Part shown: one piece after another, positions 18,797-28,974 of the stretch
How the letters are laid out: every line of letters starts with the position of its first letter
Position numbering within the stretch: position 1 is the first letter of the stretch
Assembly: GCA_049487715.1 (NCBI GenBank)
Contig: CP150567.1
Location: forward strand, 496,001-560,000
Length of the DNA: 64,000 bases
Reading direction: 5' to 3'
Source of the DNA: Pycnococcus provasolii
Taxonomy: Eukaryota > Chlorophyta > Pseudoscourfieldiophyceae > Pseudoscourfieldiales
Made by a program: the position numbers and the translations under genes
The notes under the pieces: model-generated
Databases searched by the model: none
Told to the model about the DNA's origin: nothing
Seen by the model: the letters and a program-made list of their open reading frames with translations, nothing else

Positions 18797-19963
18797 ATGT
18801 CTGTGTCTATGTCTTTCTCGAACTTCACTGCTTTATTTGCTCTTTCGCCGGTTTGGAAACCTCGCACGTGGTTTTCTTCATCAGAGAAGAAGAAGCCAAG
18901 TCTTCAGAAAAATAATACTGTGGTGGTGAAATCATCGTCGAAGTCGTCGAAATGGATTCAGAAAGGATTGTTCAAGAACAAGTCGAAGAAAACTACTGAT
19001 GTGAGTGCTACTACAGATGAGGTGGTGCAAGATCAAAATCAAGACGGATCTGCTCCTGTGACTCCTCCACCACCTGCTTCTCCACCATCCGGCCTCATGC
19101 CACGCTCATTAGTCAGTGCATCACCTACTACAACTACTTCTACTACTAACAACCAAAATCTGGATCAAGACGAACAACCGGGTAGTGCGGTCCCGCCGTG
19201 CTTCTCCCTGCGCAACTTCATCTTACGCTCACGCAAGAAGTCGTCGCGCAAAGTGCGTTTCGCAGAGAATCAGTACTTCGATGACAGCACCACGAGCCCG
19301 GTGGATAAAACACGCAAGTACTCGACGAAAATGCTCAAAAAGGCCTGGGAGAAGGCCAGCAAAGAGCTCGACTTCAGGTGGGTCGTGAACGTCACGCAAA
19401 GGGAGTGCTTCACCACGCACAAAGGCGAGTGCGACGAGACGCTGGAACGGATCTTCCACGTACCGTATGCGCTCTCGCAGGATGTCGTCGACTTCATCGT
19501 CCCGTGGCCAAGCTATGTCCGTAACACCGAAGCAAAGCTCAACGCCAGCGACGCGCCGCACGACCTTGCCCTCAAGACGATCGTCATGCGCAACCTCGGG
19601 AGGTGGTCGCCGACCGACGTGGTCCACCGCATCAACTGCTACAAGGATCTGGAATACCTCGTGGAGAGGTACTGGGTGTGGATCGGCGAATGCAAATGCA
19701 TTGACGACGATTTGACCGCGACCGCGCTCGCCCTGAAGATCTACGGTGCGGAGAAGAACGCGGTGGTGGATAAACTCAGCCGCCACTGCATATCTATTCA
19801 CGCGAACATGGACTTCTGGAATCATAACGCCGGCTTGCGTACGCTGCTCCGCGCCGTCGATCTTGACGAAGAGTACCACCGCGTGACGCCTGTCAAGAAA
19901 ATCAAGTCGTGGAAAACAGACGACGTCGCGAGGTGCAGGCTCAACTTAGAAAGAATCAGGTAA
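18797..19963 (+). CDS. Unrecognised protein with PP1-docking RVxF motif
   Basis: A 388-residue frame with good codon bias in its second half. Residues 1-150 are Ser/Thr/Lys/Pro-rich and probably disordered. A basic block 'RSRKKSSRKVRFAENQYFDD' follows, with KVRF at residues 152-155 (bases 19250-19261), and then an apparently folded alpha-rich domain with many Trp ('FRWVVNVTQRECF', 'IVPWPSYVRN', 'LGRWSPTDVVHRI', 'YLVERYWVWIGECK'). KVRF followed by acidic residues matches the RVxF docking motif of protein phosphatase 1 regulators. The final codons read into CAG|GTAAGA, a perfect splice-donor consensus, so more exons may follow. The start at 18797 was chosen as the first ATG after a CT repeat. 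No family assigned. Confidence 0.6.
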   Translation: MSVSMSFSNFTALFALSPVWKPRTWFSSSEKKKPSLQKNNTVVVKSSSKSSKWIQKGLFKNKSKKTTDVSATTDEVVQDQNQDGSAPVTPPPPASPPSGLMPRSLVSASPTTTTSTTNNQNLDQDEQPGSAVPPCFSLRNFILRSRKKSSRKVRFAENQYFDDSTTSPVDKTRKYSTKMLKKAWEKASKELDFRWVVNVTQRECFTTHKGECDETLERIFHVPYALSQDVVDFIVPWPSYVRNTEAKLNASDAPHDLALKTIVMRNLGRWSPTDVVHRINCYKDLEYLVERYWVWIGECKCIDDDLTATALALKIYGAEKNAVVDKLSRHCISIHANMDFWNHNAGLRTLLRAVDLDEEYHRVTPVKKIKSWKTDDVARCRLNLERIR

Positions 19964-20904
19964 GATGTCTCGCCTTTGCTTAGGCTTAGTTGCAATGTGG
20001 TGTCACATTTTTTGACGATGTGTGTGTGTGTGTCCATTTGTTGCTACAGAAAAATGTATCTATCTGTAATTACACACTTTTATTTTTATAACAACAAGTG
20101 ACCTTAAGGTCAACTTCCCTGCCCTTAAGTTGTTGTACCTCCTTCTTGTTGTATCTCCACTTTCTCGCACTTTTTTTCGCACGTGACGCACATCTGATTT
20201 TGTGTGGTGATGGAGTTGTAGTAAGCCAAGCACGCGCCACGTTTCGTCTCAGGATTGCGCTCACTTTCTGTTTGTTTCTTGCGGCAATATCGAATATGCC
20301 ACGATATTTTCCGTCATTTGCTCCACCGAAGCGTCGAGCGGCTCTTGGACGTATTGTTTGAGCGCATCCCACACGTCCTTACTAACCATCGCAGAAGCCA
20401 AAAGCCTCCTTCTTTGATCCGTTGTACCTCCTTTGTTGTTGCTCTTGTCGAGGCGAGAGCGGTCCCGAAGCAAGCAAGTACTCCAAATATTCACTTGATT
20501 ACGCGCTTGGCCGATATTGTCTTCGTGCGCCGCGCGCGCGTCAACCGTGGTTGCAAGACCGTCGACCGGGATCCCAAAAATTTCCCCATATCACGGACTA
20601 TGGGATTCGATCCACAACGGATCCCCAAAAGCCGATATTGGCTTCTCTCTGAGGCTGCCCAGGCTGCCAGGGACGACGATGTGTTTTTTTTGTGGCGATG
20701 GCGACAACAGTGACGACAACACGTTCCATTATTTTAAGAAAGAGAGTTCTTGTTTTATTACACATCTTGTTTTTCACTTGCTGGTTGGTAAATCTTTACT
20801 TCATGGCCATGAGCTCCGCCCTTAGTTTCCTGCACAAAGGCGTGGTGTTGAGTTGTTTGGTTTGGTTTGTGTGTGAAGCGTGTGAGCGTGTGAGTTATCG
20901 ATCG
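19964..20904. other. Intergenic region with TG microsatellite
   Basis: A short TG repeat lies at 20021-20033. The 16-mer GACCGGGATCCCAAAA is at 20564-20579. Apart from the weak small frame at 20261-20389, nothing coding is supported. Confidence 0.4.
20261..20389 (-). CDS. Possible microprotein or exon fragment, 42 aa
   Basis: An ATG frame 'MVSKDVWDALKQYVQEPLD...' has a plausible amphipathic helix and coding-like codon use, and the same frame stays open upstream without an ATG. It could be an exon of an unseen gene or chance. No homologue is recognised. Confidence 0.2.
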   Translation of the reverse strand: MVSKDVWDALKQYVQEPLDASVEQMTENIVAYSILPQETNRK

Positions 20905-21204
20905 TTATTCGCGTGAACGTTTTGTATATATATAAGTGTATTGTGACTGTACGTACGCAGTGAAGTCGTCTCCTAAGTTGCTTTCCCCTGCGGTGTCGTC
21001 ATCCCAGTCGTCTTCCCAGAGTTGTTCTTCTTGCTTGAGGTCCTCGTGTGCGAGTTCGTGTGATTCGAACTCCTCGAATTCGTCATCTTCGTCAAGTACG
21101 TCCATCTCCGCGTTCGCTGCTGATTCAGGCTTGGAAGGTTCCGAAGGATTTTTAACATCCTCCGGCTTGTTGGTTTTCTTCGAAGCCGAAGAAGGGTTCG
21201 CCAT
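20905..21204 (-). CDS. SEM1: DSS1/SEM1 (26S proteasome subunit Rpn15)
   Basis: A 99-residue, very acidic protein with the DSS1 signature in order: 'DVLDEDDEFEEFESHE' (about 35-50), then 'EEQLWEDDWDDD' (about 59-70) and 'DDFTAYVQSQ'. The two acidic Trp/Phe-containing boxes bind proteasome lid, BRCA2 and TREX-2 partners in other eukaryotes. The C-terminal tail 'YTYIYTKRSRE' replaces the usual helix and may reflect an unrecognised splice site. It is divergently transcribed from CCT1 across a 400-bp shared promoter. Confidence 0.85.
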   Translation of the reverse strand: MANPSSASKKTNKPEDVKNPSEPSKPESAANAEMDVLDEDDEFEEFESHELAHEDLKQEEQLWEDDWDDDTAGESNLGDDFTAYVQSQYTYIYTKRSRE

Positions 21205-21606
21205 GTTGAGAATGAAATGAGCACACTACGATAGGCACACACAAAAGGAAAAGAAAAATGGGAGAGGAAACCCAAAACCAACCCAAAAGGGGCGGCAAAA
21301 ACCCAAAGGAAACCCAGGAGAGGAAAGAGAGGAGGAAAAACCTAAAAGCCGAACAGGCCTAACCCTAACCCTAACCCTACTCCCGGGGGATTCTCGTAGG
21401 GTCCCCCACCTATTTGGTATAGACTAAAATCTAGGGCTTTGTTCGTTCCACTGTTCCAGCACTCTCTGAGAGTCGCCTACCAAGGTGAAAGAAAAAGCCG
21501 CGCCCCTTCCCCTTCCCTCTTCCCCTTCCCTTCCCTTCCCCCCTGTTTTGTCTGGTTTCATTCTTCGCTCTTCTTTTTCGCTTGTTTCAAGGAAGGCCGT
21601 TTGATC
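21205..21606. promoter_or_regulatory. Bidirectional promoter SEM1/CCT1 with telomere-like triplet
   Basis: Three CCCTAA units lie at 21357-21380. TAGGGTCCCCCAC at 21397-21409 recurs in the BiP promoter. A CCTTCCC tract at 21500-21542 probably lies in the CCT1 5' UTR. Confidence 0.6.
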
Positions 21607-23259
21607 ATGGCGACGATGGCGATGCCCGGCATGGGCAACCAGGGCGCGCTGCAGCTCGGAGGTGACCGCGAGACGGGACAGGACGTCCGCACGCAAAACG
21701 TCACGGCGATCATGGCGATCGCGAACATCGTCAAGTCGTCCCTAGGACCCGTGGGACTCGACAAGATGCTCGTCGACGATATCGGGGATGTCACCATCAC
21801 CAACGACGGCGCGACCATTCTCAAACTGCTCGAGGTGCAGCACCCCGCCGCGAAGATCCTCGTAGAACTCGCTGAACTGCAGGACCAGGAGGTTGGCGAC
21901 GGCACCACGTCTGTCGTGATCCTCGCGGCGGAACTCCTGAAGCGGGCGAACGAACTCGTCAAGAATAAGATCCACCCCACGTCCGTCATCTCAGGGTACC
22001 GTCTCGCAATGCGGGAGGCGTGCAAGTACGTCGAAGAACACCTCGCCATACCCGTCGCCACACTCGGAAAGGACACCATTCGCAACGCCGCCATGACGTC
22101 CATGAGCAGCAAGATCATCGGCGCAGACGCGCCGTTCTTCGCTGACCTCGTCTGCCGCGCTTGCGAGATGGTGAAGGTGACGGACATCATGGGCATAAAG
22201 ACTGTGTACCCCATCAAGTCCATCTCCATACTCAAGGCGCACGGAAAGAGCTGCCGCGAGTCGACGATCGTCGACGGATACGCACTCAACGTCGGCAAGG
22301 CGGGGCAGGGCATGCCCGCGGTTGTGAAGAACGCGAAAATTGCGTGCCTGGACATCAACCTGCAGAAGGCGAAGATGCAAATGGGAGTGCAGGTGCTCGT
22401 GAACGACCCTAGGGAGCTAGAGCGCATTCGCGCGGAGGAGCTAGACGTCACGAAGCGGCGAATTGAGATGATCATCCAAGCTGGCGCGAACGTCATCTTC
22501 ACCACCAAGGGCATCGACGACATGGCGCTGAAGTACTTCGTCGAGGCGAAGGCGATCGCATGCCGCCGCGTTCCCATGGACGACATGAAGCGAATTGCCA
22601 AGGCGACGGGCGCGCAGATCGTCGTCACGCTCGCCGACTTGGACGGCAACGAGTCGTTTGACGCCGCGTGCCTGGGAACGGCGGAGGAGGTTTCGGAGGA
22701 TCGCGTATGCGACGACGAGATGATCATGATCCGAGGGTGCTCGTCGAGCCGCGCGGTGACGATGCTGCTGCGCGGTGCGAACGACTACATGCTCGACGAG
22801 ATGGATCGGTCAATCCACGATGCGCTGTGCATCGTCAAGCGCTCGCTGGAAAGCGGTCAGGTGGTTCCTGGCGGTGGCGCGGTGGAGTCGAGCCTCTCCA
22901 TTTACCTCGAGACGCTCGCGACAACGCTAGGGTCTCGCGAGCAGCTTGCGATCGCGGAGTTCGCCGAGAGCCTTCTTGTGATCCCGAAGATTCTCAGCGT
23001 GAATGCCGCGAAGGACGCGACGGAGCTCGTCGCGAAGCTGCGCGCTTACCACCACACAAGTCAGGTGAAGCCTGACAAAAAGCACCTCGCGCACTACGGC
23101 CTCGACCTCGTCGAGGGCGTCGTGCGGAATAACGTGGAGGCGGGTGTGCTGGAGCCGGCAATGGCGAAGGTGAAGGTTCTTCAGTTCGCGACGGAGGCGG
23201 CGATCACCATCCTGCGTATCGACGACCTCATCAGGCTCGAAGCTAAGGAGGAGCAGTAA
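21607..23259 (+). CDS. CCT1: CCT1 / TCP-1 alpha chaperonin subunit
   Basis: The 550-residue protein matches group II chaperonin alpha: 'NVTAIMAIANIVKSSLGPVGLDKMLVDD', 'ITNDGATILKLLEVQHPAAKILVELA', the nucleotide loop 'GDGTTSVVILAAELL' and the C-terminal 'VVPGGGAVESSLSIYLE'. Subunit alpha is indicated by the 'TQNVTA' start and overall similarity. CCT folds actin and tubulin in the cytosol. The start is the ATG at 21607; upstream in-frame sequence is pyrimidine-rich leader, not coding. Confidence 0.95.
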   Translation: MATMAMPGMGNQGALQLGGDRETGQDVRTQNVTAIMAIANIVKSSLGPVGLDKMLVDDIGDVTITNDGATILKLLEVQHPAAKILVELAELQDQEVGDGTTSVVILAAELLKRANELVKNKIHPTSVISGYRLAMREACKYVEEHLAIPVATLGKDTIRNAAMTSMSSKIIGADAPFFADLVCRACEMVKVTDIMGIKTVYPIKSISILKAHGKSCRESTIVDGYALNVGKAGQGMPAVVKNAKIACLDINLQKAKMQMGVQVLVNDPRELERIRAEELDVTKRRIEMIIQAGANVIFTTKGIDDMALKYFVEAKAIACRRVPMDDMKRIAKATGAQIVVTLADLDGNESFDAACLGTAEEVSEDRVCDDEMIMIRGCSSSRAVTMLLRGANDYMLDEMDRSIHDALCIVKRSLESGQVVPGGGAVESSLSIYLETLATTLGSREQLAIAEFAESLLVIPKILSVNAAKDATELVAKLRAYHHTSQVKPDKKHLAHYGLDLVEGVVRNNVEAGVLEPAMAKVKVLQFATEAAITILRIDDLIRLEAKEEQ

Positions 23260-23436
23260 GAGAGGGCGGCTTGAGAAGAAATGCTGCTAGCTCTGAAAAT
23301 AACAATCGTCGATGAAGTGGACCCAACACAGTAACGAAAGCACGAATATTTCTCTTTTTTTTCCCTATCGCACAAAGAATAAATAAGAATTAAAGTACAT
23401 TCCATTACTGAAGGGAAGGGAGAAATCTTTGATCTC

Positions 23437-25177
23437 TCAAGCTATGACGGCGTACAGCTCGACGTCTTTCACCTGGAACTCGGGAGACGATGACAGGCTC
23501 GGACTGGCGAACGTCTCACAGTCACCGCTCGCGCCGCAGTTCAGGTCGCCATCGAGCCAGAGTGCTGGACGTCCACCTCCACCAATCGTCAGTGCATCTG
23601 CGGCACCGTAGACGAACAGCTCATTCGTCGCGATGCCGGCATCGCGATGCCGTCCAGCCCACGAGTATGCGGAATCGTCATTGTCGTTGGTGAGGCGAAA
23701 GACAAATGTCTCGCCAGTACCGTAGTACCGTGTAGAAATCTGCAGTGGCTCGGTAATGTACGCGCCAAAGATGGCGCCTCCGCAATCTTGCACGACGAGT
23801 GCCACGGGAGCAACCTTCGATGCCGCGCGGTACAGACTTCCCAGCGAGAATCCGTGCGTGTGCGTGGCGTACAGCAGGCGCCATGTCGCATGTCGCCTTG
23901 TGGGTGGGAGCGCGCACGAAATCGCGTGTATGCTTTTCATGTCAAGCAGTGCCGCCTCCGCCGGTGCCGATGCTGGACGCCTTCCGTCCACGGTTTCACG
24001 CGCGGCTGCCGATGCAAGCCTCGGCGTGCTGCTGTTACCGTTGTGGTTGTTACTGAGCGCGATGTGCGTTGGCGGGTGCTTTCGCTCTTGCTCTTGCTTA
24101 TCCTGAGAAGACGACGCCATCGTCGTTTCGCGCCAATTTTGTTGTTCAAGCGCCAGCTTTGTTTCGCGTAGGCTTTGTTTCTCGAGTTCGTCGCGAAGTT
24201 GCGCGGCGACGTGTGGCGTGGTGACGAGTCCCACGCTTTGAATGGGTGCATTTGGCCCACCTTGTTTCCAGATAACTTCCCACTGTTCCGTGGCTGTTGT
24301 TGCGTTGGTTGTACAGTCAACGGCATCCATGGTCATTTCGAAGCTGTCCCTATTCGACGGCGTTTGTGTGGCGTTTGGTTGTTTCGTGACGACGGCGGCG
24401 GCAGCTTTTTCCGCAAAGTCGTAGAGACCTCTGAGAAACCTCGACGAAGGCGGAGCGGAGGGCGTGGATGACGATGGTGATGATGATGGTGACCGACGGC
24501 GACGGCGACGGCGACGGCGCTGTTGTTGTTGTGGATGGGGTTGCTGAAGTGGCGGTCTGTTTGATTCCAATGAGTTCCGACGGTGCGATGGCTGCACGCA
24601 CGTCGCACACCAGGAGAGCACCAGGCATGGTGACTGCAATGCCGTGCGGAACTTTACTATCCTGTTTGGCCAGGTTCGTGGCGGTGTATGAGGACCCTTG
24701 ACTTATGGCTGATGTTGTGTTTGAAGACGTCGAGTGAAGGCGAAAGACGCGTGCACCTTGTTGTGTTTGTAGTGTTGACTCCATCATTTTCTCCAAAGGA
24801 TGTGACGGTGGTTTGATGGTAGCGTCTGAACAAGCTTGAGAATGAGTTTCCCGAGGATGAGGATGATGAGGATGAGGAGAACGTGCATCACCACCACCAC
24901 CACCACTCCCCTCCCCATTAACGTCAAATCCTGGATCCGACGGAAAAAGAGCGAGGAGCAGAGACGAAAGAGAATCATCATCAGGGAGAGAGTCATATCC
25001 TGGAGGTCCTGGAGGAGTTGTTATGGAATCTTCACAACAAGAGGAGGAGAAATAGCAGTACTCCACAAGAAGAAGCTTCCTTCTAAAACCGAGGAGGCGA
25101 GCAGAAAGACGACTGCCAATTTGAGGTGGCTGAGGTGGCGGAGAGTCAAACGACGCGGAGGACTCCGACACGGACAT
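23437..25177 (-). CDS. TLDc-domain (OXR1-like) protein, two exons
   Basis: The C-terminal half carries a full TLDc domain: 'RHATWRLLYATHTHGFSLGSLYRA', 'PVALVVQDCGGAIFGAYITEPL', 'YYGTGETFVFRL', 'IGGGGRPALWLDGDLNCGASGDCETF' and the final 'VKDVELYAVI'. TLDc proteins act in oxidative-stress protection and, in some systems, bind V-ATPase. The N-terminal half lies in another frame (25177 to about 24602). Removing 24544-24601 (58 nt, donor GAC|GTGCGT, acceptor CTTCAG) joins the frames in phase 0 and gives about 560 residues. The second frame has no usable ATG, which supports one gene. The alternative is a 1-nt error in the CGTCGC repeat near 24500. Confidence 0.8.
24544..24601 (-). other. Candidate 58-nt intron in the TLDc gene
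   Basis: GTGCGT donor and CACTTCAG acceptor. Its length restores the reading frame exactly between codons. Confidence 0.5.
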
Positions 25178-25344
25178 GACTGACGACTTCTGAGAGTGTA
25201 CTTCGAAGCGTCAGGTGAGGTGAGGCGACACCCCCCGGGGCCCAAATGCCTTAGAAATCGCCGCGCCTGAAACCCCGAAAAACCATCCTCTAGGACTCTC
25301 TCTCTAACCCCCAATCACCTCCCCTGCAATCATCGAATAGTAAT

Positions 25345-25383
25345 AATAGGGTTTGGGACTGCACAACTAGCTAGGGTTATTAG
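25345..25383 (+). promoter_or_regulatory. Telo-box pair upstream of MPP alpha
   Basis: TAGGGTTTGGG (from 25347) and AGCTAGGGTTATTAG (25369-25383) lie 65-100 bases before the MPP ATG, in the divergent spacer with the TLDc gene. Confidence 0.55.
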
Positions 25384-25446
25384 CGCTTCGTCCCCGTGAA
25401 GAAGCCCCCCTCTACACTCTGGGGTTGTTTCTCACTCCGGCCCGCC

Positions 25447-26967
25447 ATGGCTCATGCGTCGTCCCCGCTCGCACGCGCCTTCGGGTCCCTTGTGGGTCCC
25501 TTGTGCGCCATGACAGCGAGACGGAATCTCGCGCCTGTCGCAGTCGGATTCGCGTCATCCGCGTCCGAACTCGTCCCGTCCATCGCGCCGGGCGTGTCCT
25601 CGCAGCCGTCCATGCTCACGCCCATGCCTGGCGTGCCCACCCCACCCGCGTACGTGCCGCCCGCGACAACACCCGCCACGGAGACCGCGACGCTCCCGAA
25701 CGGCGTGCGCATCGCTACCGAAAACACAGACGGACCCATGATTGCCGCGGGCATATACGCAGACGTCGGATCCATGCACGAAGCGCCGTACCAGTCAGGA
25801 GCGTGCCACCTCCTCGAAAAGCTCGCGTTCAAGTCCACCGCGAACCGCACGCACTTCAGGTTCGTGCGCGAGATGGAGGCGATCGGCGTCGGCATGGCGG
25901 CGGCAGCCTCGCGAGAACAGCTCGTCTTTCACGCCGACGCGCTGCGCGCTTTCACGCCGGAAGTCGTCGAGATGCTCGCTGATGCCGTCGTGAACCCCGC
26001 ATTCTTGCCGTGGGAAATCACCGCGGAGGTGGAGAAGATGAAGCTCGAGCTTGACGACCTCGACAAGAACCCGCACCAGCAGATCATCGAGGGCGCGCAC
26101 ATGGCCGCCTTCACTGGAGGACTCGACAAGCCGCTCGTCGCGCCCAGGCACCAGCTCGACGTGCTCGCCAAGCACCCGGAAATTGTCGCGGAGTTCTACC
26201 AAACCAACGTGTGCGGAAAGCGCATCGCGTTCGCAGCCTCCGGTGCGTCCGCGGGCGAAATGGCGCGCCTGCTCGAGCCCACGCTCGGCGCGCTGCCTGC
26301 TGGTAACCCCACACCCGCGGACGGAAGCGCGTACGTCGGCGGTGAAGTTAAAACGAACGCCGTGGGCATGGGTGCGAATGTCATGCTCGCGTTCGGATGC
26401 CCCGGATGGCGCGACGTCAAGGGATCCGTCGGCGTGACGGTGCTCAACGTGCTCATGGGAGGTGGAGGGTCGTTCAGCTCCGGCGGGCCGGGCAAGGGAA
26501 TGCACAGCAGGCTGTACAAGCGCGTGTTGCAGAAGAACGCGTCGATTGTCAACTGCAGCTTCGTCAACTCCATGTTCAACACGACTGGATTCGCAGGCAT
26601 CCTCATTTCCTCGGGCGAAACGCCGGCGTCGCATCTCGTCGACATCGCATCGGCAGAGCTGCTGGAGCTCGCAAAGCCCGGTGCGCTGACGGAGGAGGAG
26701 GTGGCGCGTGCCAAGGCCTCCGCCATCTCGGCCGTGCTGTTCAACCTGGAGTCCAAGTCGATCGCGGCGGAGGATATCGGACGGCAAGTGCTGACGTACG
26801 GCGCGAAGAAGGACCTGAAGGAGTACGTTGACGCGGTGAATGCTCTCACGCCCAAGGCGCTGCAGGAACTCGCGGCGTCGATGATGAAGTCGACGCCGAC
26901 TCTTGTCTCGTACGGCGACGTCGCGGACATGCCGCGCCTGTCGATGATTGAGAGCCGCTTCAAGTAA
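25447..26967 (+). CDS. PMPCA: Mitochondrial processing peptidase alpha subunit
   Basis: The 506-residue protein begins with a hydroxylated, Arg-containing presequence and a Pro-rich linker, then an M16 fold. Where the catalytic beta subunit has HxxEH, this protein reads 'CHLLEKL', so it lacks zinc ligands, as expected for the alpha subunit. The glycine-rich substrate-binding loop 'GGGGSFSSGGPGKGMHSRLY' is intact, which identifies MPP alpha rather than a general M16 peptidase. It removes presequences of imported mitochondrial proteins. The start at 25447 has a good context (GCCATGG); upstream in-frame codons lack an ATG. Confidence 0.93.
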   Translation: MAHASSPLARAFGSLVGPLCAMTARRNLAPVAVGFASSASELVPSIAPGVSSQPSMLTPMPGVPTPPAYVPPATTPATETATLPNGVRIATENTDGPMIAAGIYADVGSMHEAPYQSGACHLLEKLAFKSTANRTHFRFVREMEAIGVGMAAAASREQLVFHADALRAFTPEVVEMLADAVVNPAFLPWEITAEVEKMKLELDDLDKNPHQQIIEGAHMAAFTGGLDKPLVAPRHQLDVLAKHPEIVAEFYQTNVCGKRIAFAASGASAGEMARLLEPTLGALPAGNPTPADGSAYVGGEVKTNAVGMGANVMLAFGCPGWRDVKGSVGVTVLNVLMGGGGSFSSGGPGKGMHSRLYKRVLQKNASIVNCSFVNSMFNTTGFAGILISSGETPASHLVDIASAELLELAKPGALTEEEVARAKASAISAVLFNLESKSIAAEDIGRQVLTYGAKKDLKEYVDAVNALTPKALQELAASMMKSTPTLVSYGDVADMPRLSMIESRFK

Positions 26968-27152
26968 GTTTGGACATATGATGACACGCAGTGGAGTAGA
27001 GAGCCTTGGGTTTTTGTTGGGGGAAATGGATTGGAAGAGGACTCTGTGTAAAAATTGGATGAAAAAAAACAGAACAAAAAAAATTTTCAAAAACACATAT
27101 GCTACGGGGCAACGTCACGCAAATCATCAAGTCTTCCAAGGGTGTTGTTGCT

Positions 27153-28649
27153 TCAGTCACTGTCACTGTCACCGCCGCCGCCACCTCCACCCTTGCCTTT
27201 CTTTCCCTTGCCTTTCTTACCGCCACCGCCCTTGCCACCACCTCGCGCTGATGTCTTGCTAACAATGTTGAGGATATCTTTCACCTTGCTACCCTCTCCT
27301 GCCGTCACCTTTTTCAACTTCGGCTCTTTCCACGGATTTTCCCCCATCTGCAGCTCCTTAAGCTTCTTCAGGTTGGACAGCTCGAGCGGTGCGAATTCGA
27401 GCTTGTTGTTCGAAACGTTGAGGTGCGTGAGGCTTCCTGCGCACTTCTCAATCGACCCATCTAAATCAGCCAGCACGTTCTCCGCAAGATTGATGATGGT
27501 AATTCGCTTCTTGTTGTCGAAAAAGCCGTCCGGCAGCGCAGCTATTTGGTTGCCGCTTGCATTCAGCACGGACAGCTCCTCGCACGCGACGAGAGCCGAG
27601 AGGTCCGAGATGCCGTTACGTCGAATGTTGATTGACTCCAGCTTCGCAAGATTTGCAATGCTTGCCGGCAGCTCCACAACCTTGTTTCCCTCACAAGAGA
27701 AGTTCTTCAGCATCGCGAGGCTGCCAATTTCATCGGGAAGAACCTCCAAACCGCAGCTGGAGATGTCGAGTGTAAGCAGCGAGGCGAGGCGAGAGACACC
27801 GCCAAGCTTCGTGCCATCGAGACCACCCTCCGATCGAATCGTGAGCATGTTCACGAGTGGGCACCACCAAAGTGCCGGGTCCACCGTTCCAGCGGGCACG
27901 CCGTCGGAGCCGGTTCCGGCGTTGGCTATGGTGACCTCGCGCTGCTTCTTCTCGAGGGCTGCACGCACCTCAGGCGTCGTCGGCTCTGGCGCTTTCTCGT
28001 CAGCCGCGGGAGCAGCACCGGATGTCGCGTTGTCGCCGCCTGCAGCTGCCGCAGACGAGGACGTTGCGCCAGACTTGTTGTCGTTTATTGTGAGCGCCGC
28101 TGCGCGCGCAGCGAGGCCGCCATTTCTCCTAGCAAGCAGCTCTCTCTTTTCTCTCCTGCTGAGTCCGACCATCTCCTCATCCTCCTCCTCTTCCTCCTCC
28201 TCCTCGTCGTCGTCGTTCCTGTCAATTTCCTCGACGACCGCCCTGTTTCCGCTGGCCACCGCGACGTCGCGCGCCGTTTTCCCCCTGTTATCCTTGGCTG
28301 TGAGTGATGCGCCTTCCTCCTTGAGGAGCTCGACGATAGCCGCGTGTCCTTTGTTGGCGGCGTAGTGGAGTGCAGTTCGTCCTTCGTCGTCGGCAGCGTC
28401 GAGCGCGTCTGCGCGGTCTTGTTTGGATCGTATGCCGTGAAGAGCTTCTAATAGGTACCCCATGGCGCGTCGCTTGCCGAGCATGGCTGCGTGCATGAGC
28501 GGCGTGAGTGAGGCATCGTCGCGCGTGGTAAGCGTGAGTCCCCCGTGTCTGAGCGACCACCGGATGGTGTCCCCCTTTTCGTTCTTGATGCTTGAGAAGA
28601 ACGCCGCCTTCTTCGACGCCGCGTTCTGACCGCTGCGGCTGGGCGCCAT
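27153..28649 (-). CDS. Ankyrin plus leucine-rich-repeat protein
   Basis: In this 498-residue protein two or three ankyrin repeats lie at about 20-150 ('TPLMHAAMLGKRRAMGYLLEAL', 'GRTALHYAANKGHAAIVELLKEEG'). An acidic 'EEEEEEEDEE' linker follows, and then about six LRRs at 270-430 ('LLTLDISSCGLEVLPDEIGSL', 'LTHLNVSNNKLEFAPLELSNL'). The end 'ENPWKEPKLKK...KVKDILNIVSK' followed by a Gly/Lys tract and DSDSD resembles the LRRC47 group (inference). The frame is open further upstream but lacks an ATG, so 28649 (GCCATGG on the coding strand) was chosen. Convergent with MPP alpha. Function unknown; probably a scaffold. Confidence 0.8.
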   Translation of the reverse strand: MAPSRSGQNAASKKAAFFSSIKNEKGDTIRWSLRHGGLTLTTRDDASLTPLMHAAMLGKRRAMGYLLEALHGIRSKQDRADALDAADDEGRTALHYAANKGHAAIVELLKEEGASLTAKDNRGKTARDVAVASGNRAVVEEIDRNDDDEEEEEEEEDEEMVGLSRREKRELLARRNGGLAARAAALTINDNKSGATSSSAAAAGGDNATSGAAPAADEKAPEPTTPEVRAALEKKQREVTIANAGTGSDGVPAGTVDPALWWCPLVNMLTIRSEGGLDGTKLGGVSRLASLLTLDISSCGLEVLPDEIGSLAMLKNFSCEGNKVVELPASIANLAKLESINIRRNGISDLSALVACEELSVLNASGNQIAALPDGFFDNKKRITIINLAENVLADLDGSIEKCAGSLTHLNVSNNKLEFAPLELSNLKKLKELQMGENPWKEPKLKKVTAGEGSKVKDILNIVSKTSARGGGKGGGGKKGKGKKGKGGGGGGGDSDSD

Positions 28650-28974
28650 GGAAAGAATATCCGTGCGGGAGGGAGGACGAGGGGGGGGAGTTCGTATGGC
28701 GGCTGATGAAGAACGAGAGAGAAGAAGGCGATTGAATTGCAATTGGGGGTTGGCATGTAGGCTCGTGACTTCGCATTAATTCGGGGTTTTTCCCAAAGGC
28801 TGTGCCACATTCGTTCATGTATGTCGCCCTCCCCACCTTCACCTGACTGGTCGTCGCTACCAGCGTGTTGCAGTATGCTCTATCGCACGCGCACTCGTCT
28901 GCTCTGACTCGTGCGACCTGTTGAACGAGCTTTGCGCTTCTGACTTGCGGGCTAGGGTTAGGTCGCTCCTTGCC

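Noticed and set aside
25795-27096. 433-codon minus-strand frame over MPP alpha
   Set aside because: Shadow of a confident M16-family gene with strong G/C third-position bias; no domain and no ATG logic.
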